From contig NZ_CP127173.1 in assembly GCF_030264295.1 (NCBI RefSeq), forward strand, positions 1,929,501-1,993,500: a stretch of 64,000 nt of DNA, in the 5' to 3' direction. Position 1 is the stretch's first letter. The number at the start of each line of letters is the position of its first letter. Made by a program: the position numbers and the translations under genes. Below the pieces are notes generated by a model. That model had not been told where the DNA came from. It ran no database searches and saw only the letters and a list, made by a program, of their open reading frames with translations. Below are positions 57,618 to 64,000 of this stretch, one piece after another. The stretch is from Amycolatopsis nalaikhensis. GTDB lineage: Bacteria; Actinomycetota; Actinomycetes; Mycobacteriales; Pseudonocardiaceae.

Positions 57618-58298
57618 CTACGGCCGCGGAAATGGCCGGCGGCCGGGTTTCACCCTTTCGAGCACAGTGTCCACAATGGCCCCGGTGGCGGTGACGACGG
57701 CGAGCGCGACGCAGAAGCCGCCGAAGGTGTCGGAGAGGTAGTGCACCCGGTCGGAAACCTGCGACCACGCCATCGCCACGGCGAAGAGCAACGCGGGCGC
57801 CAGCACCACGGCGGTCCCGGCGAACCGGCCGAGCTGCCACCGCGCGGCCAGGAACAGCCCGAGGACGACGCCGATCGACGTCACGAACGCCGTGTGCCCG
57901 CTGGGGTAGGACAGGTTGTCGCCGTTGATGAACCGGCCCGCGATCGGCTTCGCCACCGTCGTCAGCACACCGGTGCCGACCGGGCCCGCGACGACCAGGA
58001 CCAGGAACCGGGTCTGCCCGGCCCGGCGGAACAAGAACGCGACCAGCAGAACGAGCACCGCGGCCGGGCCGGGGTCGCCGACCGACCCGATCACCCACGC
58101 CACGGCGTAGGCGACCGGCGGCTCGATGCTGCCCTTCAAAGCCGAGTAGGCCGATTCGTCCAGCGGCGTGCCGAGGGTGTGCCCGTGGAACAGGATCCCC
58201 AGCACCACCGCCGTCACCGCGGCGGCCACCGCGAGGACGAACAGCGGCACCCGCGCCGCACGGGGCACGACCGGGAGGGCGTCACCCGTGCGCGTCAC
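57618..58298 (-). CDS. PAP2 family membrane phosphatase
   Basis: About 226 residues from the GTG at 58298 (233 if started at 58319). Five or six membrane helices and the three phosphatase signatures: KPIAGRFING, LSYPSGHTAF and SDRVHYLSDTFGG. It removes phosphate from a lipid phosphate, such as polyprenyl-diphosphate, outside or within the membrane. In a glycan locus, recycling of the lipid carrier is plausible. It lies 10-30 nt past the kinase stop. Confidence 0.92.
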   Translation of the reverse strand: MTRTGDALPVVPRAARVPLFVLAVAAAVTAVVLGILFHGHTLGTPLDESAYSALKGSIEPPVAYAVAWVIGSVGDPGPAAVLVLLVAFLFRRAGQTRFLVLVVAGPVGTGVLTTVAKPIAGRFINGDNLSYPSGHTAFVTSIGVVLGLFLAARWQLGRFAGTAVVLAPALLFAVAMAWSQVSDRVHYLSDTFGGFCVALAVVTATGAIVDTVLERVKPGRRPFPRP

Positions 58299-58328
58299 GG
58301 TTCGATCATACGGGCGCACGGCCGCCGG

Positions 58329-59318
58329 TCAGCTCCAAATGTCCTGGTGCACGTTGAAGATCACGCGCGACCCCTGCCGTTCGAGCTGGATCGGCAGCTC
58401 CTTCATCCCGGACAGCCGCTCGCGGACCGCGTGCTGGTGCTCCAGCGGGCACGTCACGAGCAGGAAGCCGCCACCGCCGGCCCCGGTCACCTTGGCCCCG
58501 GACGCCCCGGCCGCGAGCGCCGCTTCCACGGCCTCGTCGATCTGCGCGTTCGACACCCCGGACGCCAGCGCGCGCTTGGCGTCCCAGCTCTTGCGCAACG
58601 CCGTGCCCAGCGCGCTCACGTCCAGCGCGCGCAGCCCGTCGGCCGCTTCGCCCGCGAGGTCGACGAGCTGTTTGAGCTGGGGCAGGCGGTCGCCGACGTT
58701 GGCGGTCTGCTCGCCGAGGATCGTGTTCGCGCTGCGGGTGATGCCGGTGTAGAAGAGCATCAGCTCGTCCTGCAGCTCACGCCACTGGCGGCGCGGCAGC
58801 TCGATCCGCTCGACCTCGGTGTCGTCGCCCGGCCCGAAGCGCAGGTCGCACAGGCCGCCGTAGGCCGCCGCGTACTGGTCCTGCTTGCCGATGGGCTTGC
58901 GGCAGCGGTCGATCTCGATCGCGCACGCCCGGTCGGCCAGCTCCTTCGCCGTCACCTGGCGGCCCTGGTAGGCGAACAGCGCGTGCAGCAGCCCGACCGT
59001 GACCGAAGAGGACGAACCAAGGCCGGAGCCCGCCGACGGGATGTCCGCGAGCGTGGTGATCTCGACGCCGCCGCGCACGCCGGTCATGTGCATGGCCTCG
59101 CGGACGAGCTCGTGCTCGAGGTCCTCGACCCGCGAGACGATCTCCTTCTTCGAGTAGTTCACGTAGATCTCGTCGTCGAACCGCTGCTTCACGACGACGT
59201 AGATGTACTTGTCGATCGCGGCGTTGAGGACGCGGCCGCCGTGTTCGCGGTAGTACACCGGCAGGTCCGTGCCGCCGCCGACGAGGCCGATCCGCAGCGG
59301 GGTGCGCGTGATGATCAT
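58329..59318 (-). CDS. hddA: GHMP kinase, D-glycero-D-manno-heptose 7-phosphate kinase-like
   Basis: A 329-residue GHMP kinase. IITRTPLRIGLVGGGTDLPV is the N-terminal motif, ATP loop PSAGSGLGSSSSVTVGLL, and C-terminal GAKVTGAGGGGFLLV. This matches HddA, which phosphorylates heptose 7-phosphate at C1. The start overlaps the preceding nucleotidyltransferase stop (ATGA). The companion enzymes nearby support the heptose reading; fucose or other kinases cannot be excluded. Confidence 0.87.
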   Translation of the reverse strand: MIITRTPLRIGLVGGGTDLPVYYREHGGRVLNAAIDKYIYVVVKQRFDDEIYVNYSKKEIVSRVEDLEHELVREAMHMTGVRGGVEITTLADIPSAGSGLGSSSSVTVGLLHALFAYQGRQVTAKELADRACAIEIDRCRKPIGKQDQYAAAYGGLCDLRFGPGDDTEVERIELPRRQWRELQDELMLFYTGITRSANTILGEQTANVGDRLPQLKQLVDLAGEAADGLRALDVSALGTALRKSWDAKRALASGVSNAQIDEAVEAALAAGASGAKVTGAGGGGFLLVTCPLEHQHAVRERLSGMKELPIQLERQGSRVIFNVHQDIWS

Positions 59319-60013
59319 CCTGCTCGCCTCTCCCAGTGGTCCCGCGCGCTGGCGAGCGCCGCGGGCGTGCCGATGTCGAGGAAGTACGCGTCGCCGATCG
59401 AGACCGTCCGCGCCCGGCCGACCAGCCGGGGCAGCAGGTGGTAGCCGATGTCCCGCGGCGGCGGGCCGATCAGGTCGAGCACTTCCGGGGTGAACGCGTA
59501 CATCCCGGCGTTCGCCAGGTCGCTCGGCGGGTTTTCGGGCTTCTCGAGGAAGGCGGTGACGACGCCGTCGCCGTCGACCGTCACGATCCCGCACCGCGAC
59601 GGCTCGTCCGCGTGGAACACCGAGAGCGTCGCCGCCGCGCCACCGGCGGCGTGCGCGTCGATGAGCGTCCGGAGGTCGAAGTCGGTGAGGTTGTCCGCGT
59701 TGAGGGCGAGGAAGCTCTCCTCGTTCTCGACGAACTCGCGGTTGGCGGCCAGCGTGCCCGCGCTGCCCAGCAGCTCGCGCTCTTCGACCAGGTGCACCAC
59801 GGGCCCACCGTGGCGGTCCGCCAGGTGCTCGCGGACCAGCGGGGCCAGGTGGTGCAGGTTGACGAGCACCTCGTCGACGCCCGCCTCGGCGAGCGCGTCG
59901 AGCCAGATGTCGAGCATCGGACGGCCGCCGACCGGCACGAGGCACTTCGGCAGCCGGTCGGTCAGCGGCCGCAGCCGCGTGCCGAGCCCGGCGGCGAGCA
60001 GGAACGCCTTCAT
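59315..60013 (-). CDS. Nucleotidyltransferase, HddC-like
   Basis: A 232-residue sugar-phosphate nucleotidyltransferase: MKAFLLAAGLGTRLRPLTDR, LPKCLVPVGGRPMLDIWLDA, ALNADNLTDFDLRTLIDAH, and VVTAFLEKPENPPSD. It would activate heptose 1-phosphate as GDP- or ADP-heptose. The base specificity cannot be read from these motifs. It is coupled to the kinase (ATGA) and to the epimerase upstream. Confidence 0.9.
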   Translation of the reverse strand: MKAFLLAAGLGTRLRPLTDRLPKCLVPVGGRPMLDIWLDALAEAGVDEVLVNLHHLAPLVREHLADRHGGPVVHLVEERELLGSAGTLAANREFVENEESFLALNADNLTDFDLRTLIDAHAAGGAAATLSVFHADEPSRCGIVTVDGDGVVTAFLEKPENPPSDLANAGMYAFTPEVLDLIGPPPRDIGYHLLPRLVGRARTVSIGDAYFLDIGTPAALASARDHWERRAG

Positions 60014-61123
60014 CCGCCGGCCTTCCGGACGACGCCGAGCGAGCGCATCTTCGCGTTGGCCTGGCTGAGGATCTCGTCGAGGCCCGGCATGTCCCGCAGC
60101 CACTCGGCGTACTCGGCGACGGACTCGGCGGGCGAGCGCTGCGGCTTCCAGCCGAGCCTCCTTGAGCGCGTCGATGTCGGAGAGGATGTGCCGCGTGTCG
60201 CCGAAGCGGTACTCGCCGCTGACCACGCCGGGCTCCGAAGAGCCGTACTGCCGCTGGACGACGGCGGAGAACTGCTGGGTGGTGTAGGCCTCGCCGCCGC
60301 CGACGTTGAACACGCGGCCCGCCGCGCGCGGGTGGGTCAGCACCAGGACATTCGCGTCGACGACGTCGTGGATGTTGACGTAGTCGCGGATAGCCTGGCC
60401 GTCTTCGTACAGCGTCGGCGCGCTGCCGAGCAGGTAGTGCAGGTTGAAGATCCGGCAGGCGCCGGAGTAGGCGTTGTACACCGACTGCCGCGGGCCCTGG
60501 ACGATGCTGTAGCGCAACGCCACCGTCGGGATCCCGTACCGGCGCCCGAGGTTCACCGCGACGACTTCCTCGCCGTGCTTGGACATCCCGTACGCGTTCT
60601 GCGGGTTCGACACGCGCTCCGGCGTCGGCAGCATCGTGAGCTCGCCGTCGCATTCCGGGCACCGGACGTCCCAGTCGGCGACCTTCAGGCGGCTCTCCGG
60701 GCGCATGCCGGGCGTCTGCTCACCGTGCTCGGGACACCAGTAGAGCCCCTCCCCCATCGCGGCCTGCGATGAGGCGACGACCACGCGCGAGATGTCGAGC
60801 TGCTCGGCGACGATGATTTCGTAGATCATCGCCGTGGACGTCACGTTGACGTCGGTGAACTTCGCGAAGTCCGGCAGGTAGTCCTGGTAGGCAGCGAAGT
60901 GGTAGACGGCGTCGGTGCGGCGCAGCAGGTTGCGCACGAGGTCGCGGTCGCGGACGTCGCCCTCGAAGAAGTCGACGCCGGGCGTGAGGTGGTTCGGCTT
61001 GCCGTCGCGGTGGACCGGCGAGACGAGCGCGTCCAGCACGGTGACCTCGTGCCCGAGCGCGACGAGCCGGTCGCACGTGTGCGAGCCGATGAACCCGGCG
61101 CCGCCGGTGACCAGGATTCTCAA
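60010..61123 (-). CDS. NAD-dependent epimerase with zinc-ribbon insert (one apparent frameshift)
   Basis: Extended SDR, TTG start at 61123, with GGAG 6 nt upstream. Motifs: ILVTGGAGFIGSHTCDRLVA, VYHFAAYQDY, and YGMSKHGEEVVAVNLGRRYG (YxxxK). An unusual insert after SSQAAMGEG carries YWCPEHGEQ and VRCPECDGELT, a zinc-ribbon-like pair seen in some dTDP-L-rhamnose 4-epimerase relatives. At 60157-60158 the plus strand has an extra C (GAGCCTCC for GAGCTCC). Removing it gives ALKELGWKPQRSPAESVAEY and a stop at 60010 that overlaps the next start (ATGA). Repaired length is 370 residues. It probably modifies the NDP-heptose. Confidence 0.86.
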
Positions 61124-62265
61124 CGTCCACTCCGGAGTGCGTGTACTTCGCGGTAGACGGCCAGGGTTTTCTCCGCGGTGGCCGCCCAGGTGAACTCGCC
61201 CGCCCGCTCGGGGCCGGCCTTGCGCAGGCGCTCGTTCTCGGGCCCGCAGGCCTTGACGATGGCGTCGGCGATCGAGTCGGCGTCGGCCGGGTCGGCCAGC
61301 AGCGCGGCGCCGCCCGCGGTCTCCGGCATGGCGGTGACGTTCGACGTCACCACCGGGCAGGCCGCGGCCATCGCTTCGAGGATCGGCAGGCCGAACGTCT
61401 CGTTGTGCGACGGGTACACGAAGACGTCCGCGGCCCGGTAGAAGTGCACGGTCTCGGCCAGCGGCACCCCGCCGACCCACAGCACGTCGTTCCCGATCCC
61501 GAGGCTGTCGGCGAGTGCCTTGAGGCTGCCGACGTATTCGGTGTCGCGGCCCGGCCCGACCACGACCAGCTGGCGGTCACCGAGTTCGGCCTTCGCCGCG
61601 GCGAACGCGCGGATCAGGCCTTCGCAGTTCTTGTACGGCCACAGCGAAGACACGAACAGCACGAACTGCTTGCGCACGCCGTAGCGGTCCGCCACGTGCT
61701 TGAACGCCTCGTCCCGGTCACCCGGGTTGAACAGGTCGTGGTCCACGGCCTCCGGGATCAGCCGGATCTTCGCCGGGTCGATGTCCAGGTAGCGCTTGGC
61801 TTCTTCGACGAGGCTGTCGGAGTTGAGGATGACGGCGTCGGCCTTCTCCACGGTGCGCGGGTAGCTGAACTGCCGGTACAGCCGGGCGCCGCGCGAGATC
61901 GCGTCGGGCGTCGTGTAGGCGTGCAACGTCTTGATGTGCGCGACCAGCCCGGGCGCCGACTTCACGATCGGGGCCATCAGCGTGTTCAGCACGTCGATGC
62001 GCCCGAGCGGCAGCCGCACGGGCGAGAAGAGGTGCTCCGACAGCGTCCGCAGGTTCCGCTTTTCGTTGGACCACGGGAAAGTGATGTACTCGACGCGGTC
62101 GCCGTAGCCCTGGTGCGTCGGCTTCGACTTCGGGCTCACCAGCAGGTGGAACGACTCGTCGTCGTCGAGCCGCTTGGCCATCTCCGGGATGACCCGCGTC
62201 CAGAACCAGTGCGCGCCCGACGGGTTGAACGGGTCGTCCGTCAGCAGGTTGATCGCGACGCGCAT
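61120..62265 (-). CDS. Glycosyltransferase family 4 (GT-B)
   Basis: A 381-residue GT-B enzyme starting at the ATG at 62265 (MRVAINLLTDDPFNPSGAHW). The C-terminal half has the donor-binding motif FVLFVSSLWPYKNCEGLIRA, VWVGGVPLAETVHFYRAADV-like LWVGGVPLAE, and PSHNETFGLPILEAMAAACP (E-x(7)-E). It transfers a sugar, perhaps the heptose or its derivative, to the lipid-linked glycan. It overlaps the epimerase start. Confidence 0.94.
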   Translation of the reverse strand: MRVAINLLTDDPFNPSGAHWFWTRVIPEMAKRLDDDESFHLLVSPKSKPTHQGYGDRVEYITFPWSNEKRNLRTLSEHLFSPVRLPLGRIDVLNTLMAPIVKSAPGLVAHIKTLHAYTTPDAISRGARLYRQFSYPRTVEKADAVILNSDSLVEEAKRYLDIDPAKIRLIPEAVDHDLFNPGDRDEAFKHVADRYGVRKQFVLFVSSLWPYKNCEGLIRAFAAAKAELGDRQLVVVGPGRDTEYVGSLKALADSLGIGNDVLWVGGVPLAETVHFYRAADVFVYPSHNETFGLPILEAMAAACPVVTSNVTAMPETAGGAALLADPADADSIADAIVKACGPENERLRKAGPERAGEFTWAATAEKTLAVYREVHALRSGR

Positions 62266-62269
62266 GCGG

Positions 62270-63469
62270 TCAGAACGTCTGGGTGACAACGGCATCGGGG
62301 GTCATCCTCGCTTGTCGGACGTACTGGGCCAGCAGGTGCATGCAGCCTTGGTGGACGTCTTCGATCACGCCGTAGTTGACGGAGTCGACGTGCACCGAAA
62401 CCGTCGCCTTGGTGCGGGCCGGGCCGCCTTCGAAGCCGGTGAACGCGATCGTCGGCACCTCGTGCGCGGCGGCCCAGTCGAGCGCGCGCACGATGTTCGG
62501 CGACCGGCCGGACGACGAGATGACGATGAGGACGTCGCCGGGCCGGGCCTGGGACTGCAGCTGGTACTCGAAGACCTGCTCGTACCCGAGGTCGTTGGCG
62601 ATGGCGCTGAACAGCTCGACGTTGGTGGACAGGCTGTGCACCCGCGTGGTGAGCCCGGTCCCGTTGCGGACGCCCTTGAGGTGGTCGCACTGGAGGTGGT
62701 TGGCGATCGAGGCCGAGCCGCCGTTGCCGCAGGCGAAGATCGTCGCGTCCCGGTCGTGGGCCGCGGTCAGGACCTTGGCCGCGCGGCTGATCTGCTCGAG
62801 GTCGACCGTGCCGAACGCGCGGGTGATCTCGTTGACGTACGCGCCGCCGTAGGAGTCCGCCCGGTGGAACCGCGCCGAGGGGAACTTCGGCACCCCGGCT
62901 TCGGTGGTGTGCCCGGGCGGTGCGGTGAGGTCCTCGCTGCCGAGGATGACGCGGACGGCGGCCGCGAGGTCAGGGTAGGTGTCGACGCCGTGCACGGCCG
63001 AGCTGGGCGGGCCGACGTGCAGGGCGCGGGCGCCGACGGCTTCGGCGAGCCCGACGTCCGACGGGCTGTCGCCGACCACCCACGACGCGGTCAGGTCGAG
63101 GTCGAGGGCCTGCGCGGCGGCCAGCGCCATGCCGGGGCCCGGCTTGCGGTCGGCGCTGGGGCGCGCGAACGCCGGGATGATCCCGTCGGTGTGGTACGGG
63201 CAGAACAGCCACAGGTCGACGTGCGCGCCGTGCCGGGCGAGCTCGGTGATCATGTGCTTGTGGACCTGCTCGACGTCTTCGATGCCGTAGTAGCCGCGGG
63301 CGACGCCGGCCTGGTTGGTCACCACGGCCACGGGCAGCCCGGCGCGGTTGAGCGCGGCGATGGCTTCGATCGCGCCGTCGATGAACTCGACCCGGTCGAC
63401 TGAGCCGACGTACCCGGTGTCGACGATGATCGTGCCGTCGCGATCGAGCAGCACTCCTGGTCGGCTCAC
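62270..63469 (-). CDS. GmhB-GmhA fusion: heptose bisphosphate phosphatase + sedoheptulose-7-phosphate isomerase
   Basis: A 399-residue two-domain protein. Residues 1-180 form a HAD phosphatase (LDRDGTIIVDTGYVG at 8-22, VVTNQAG, FCPYHTDG zinc-like loop, RKPGPGMALAAAQAL, VVGDSPSDVGLAEAVGARAL), as in GmhB. Residues 210-399 form a SIS domain (FACGNGGSASIANHLQCDHL, ANDLGYEQVFEYQL, VISSSGRSPNIVRAL, DVHQGCMHLL), as in GmhA. The two catalyse the 1st and 3rd steps of NDP-heptose synthesis. Start GTG at 63469. It precedes the other heptose genes on the same strand. Confidence 0.9.
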   Translation of the reverse strand: MSRPGVLLDRDGTIIVDTGYVGSVDRVEFIDGAIEAIAALNRAGLPVAVVTNQAGVARGYYGIEDVEQVHKHMITELARHGAHVDLWLFCPYHTDGIIPAFARPSADRKPGPGMALAAAQALDLDLTASWVVGDSPSDVGLAEAVGARALHVGPPSSAVHGVDTYPDLAAAVRVILGSEDLTAPPGHTTEAGVPKFPSARFHRADSYGGAYVNEITRAFGTVDLEQISRAAKVLTAAHDRDATIFACGNGGSASIANHLQCDHLKGVRNGTGLTTRVHSLSTNVELFSAIANDLGYEQVFEYQLQSQARPGDVLIVISSSGRSPNIVRALDWAAAHEVPTIAFTGFEGGPARTKATVSVHVDSVNYGVIEDVHQGCMHLLAQYVRQARMTPDAVVTQTF

Positions 63470-63569
63470 GGTTCGACCGCCTTTCCGTTTCGGCAGGATG
63501 GAACCGGGGCAGCCCGGTGCTCGAAGAATGGGTGTCGCGACAATGAGGTCGTCCTGGCCGGGGGCATCG

Positions 63570-64000
63570 TTACGTCACGCCGCTCGGGTGCTCGGCGCGC
63601 ACGGAAACCAACGCGTCGCGGTCGGGCGAAGGCGCCGCGAGCAGCCAGGAAGCGAGCGCCAAGTGGAGCAGATACGGCGAAGCGTCGCCGAGTCCGGCTT
63701 CCGTGTAGGACGCGAGCAGGCAGTAACTGATGAGGAACAATGCGCACGCCCGCGCCGGTGACGGCGGCCGGGAAATCGCGGCGACCACGAGCGTCAGCAG
63801 GAAGAGCACCACGATCACGACGCCCATGTAGCCCTGTTCGTGGTAGACGGCGAGCCAGCTGTTGTCGATCGGCAGGCCGTCGAAGGACTTGTTGGACAAC
63901 CCCGTGCCGAACGCCTGCTCGTACCAGGTGCGCGGCAGGTCCAGCAGGCGGTCCCACACCTTCGCCCGGCCGGTGAGGTTGGTGAAGTTCTCCTTGTCCT
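63570..64000 (-). CDS. O-antigen-ligase-like membrane protein, C-terminal fragment
   Basis: 143 residues of an open frame that runs off the right edge. The visible part begins DKENFTNLTGRAKVWDRLL, a Wzy/WaaL-type segment. It has a hydrophobic helix (YMGVVIVVLFLLTLVVAAI), SPARACALFLISYCLLASYT and LLHLALASWLLAA. This is the end of a multipass O-antigen ligase or polymerase. The stop is TAA at 63570. It would act on the finished lipid-linked glycan. Confidence 0.8.
   Translation of the reverse strand, partial: DKENFTNLTGRAKVWDRLLDLPRTWYEQAFGTGLSNKSFDGLPIDNSWLAVYHEQGYMGVVIVVLFLLTLVVAAISRPPSPARACALFLISYCLLASYTEAGLGDASPYLLHLALASWLLAAPSPDRDALVSVRAEHPSGVT

Overview
The window is high-GC actinobacterial DNA. 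It most likely comes from Amycolatopsis or a close relative in the Pseudonocardiaceae. Three things point there: the rpoB N-terminus, a full Mce locus inserted between the ribosomal stalk genes and rpoBC, and the intergenic hairpin repeats near 55.9-56.1 kb. The genus is inferred from recall, not from a database search.

Left part (1-27.4 kb), almost all on the minus strand. Read in transcription order from the right, it holds tRNA-Thr, tRNA-Met, rpmG, hadA and hadB. An accessory block follows on mixed strands (SGNH hydrolase, DUF1648 membrane protein, YtrA-type GntR regulator, small protein, F420-type oxidoreductase). Then come tRNA-Trp, secE, nusG, rplK, rplA, a hydrolase and a membrane protein, and rplJ-rplL behind an L10-type leader. 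A 44-residue membrane protein precedes an 11-gene Mce operon: mkl, yrbEA, yrbEB, mceA-F and two Mce-associated proteins. rpoB and the start of rpoC close the region. The backbone order matches the mycobacterial trpT-secE-nusG-rplKA-rplJL-mkl-rpoBC region, with the Mce genes added behind mkl.

Middle part (27.5-45.5 kb), single genes and pairs. It includes a membrane GGDEF/EAL protein whose GGDEF signature is degenerate, a GNAT enzyme and a DUF574-type methyltransferase. lon sits behind a HAIR-like operator. Further on are tRNA-Tyr, a YajQ family protein, secreted proteins, an orphan rmlA, two flavin monooxygenases of the NtaA/DszA type, htpX, a YVTN propeller and an F420-type oxidoreductase. 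The gap between the monooxygenases and htpX holds three large inverted repeats, one 139 bp long.

Right part (45.6-64 kb), a surface-glycan or glycoconjugate locus of two convergent operons. The plus-strand operon (45680-55856, ten translationally coupled genes) encodes a sugar C-methyltransferase-like protein, a glucose-1-phosphate cytidylyltransferase-like enzyme, a PIG-L deacetylase, an epimerase, a DUF4910 protein, a flippase, a GT2, a pyruvyl transferase, an RmlC-like epimerase and a class III aminotransferase. The minus-strand operon encodes an O-antigen-ligase-like protein (cut by the window edge), a GmhB-GmhA fusion, a GT4-type glycosyltransferase, an epimerase with a zinc-ribbon insert, a nucleotidyltransferase, a heptose-kinase-like GHMP kinase, a PAP2 phosphatase and a secreted beta-helix protein. 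Together the minus-strand enzymes form a plausible NDP-heptose pathway.

Four genes (rpoB, mceB, hadA and the epimerase at 60-61 kb) each carry one apparent extra base in just two recurring sequence contexts. Because rpoB is essential, these are most likely base-calling artefacts. Coordinates below give the repaired gene extents.
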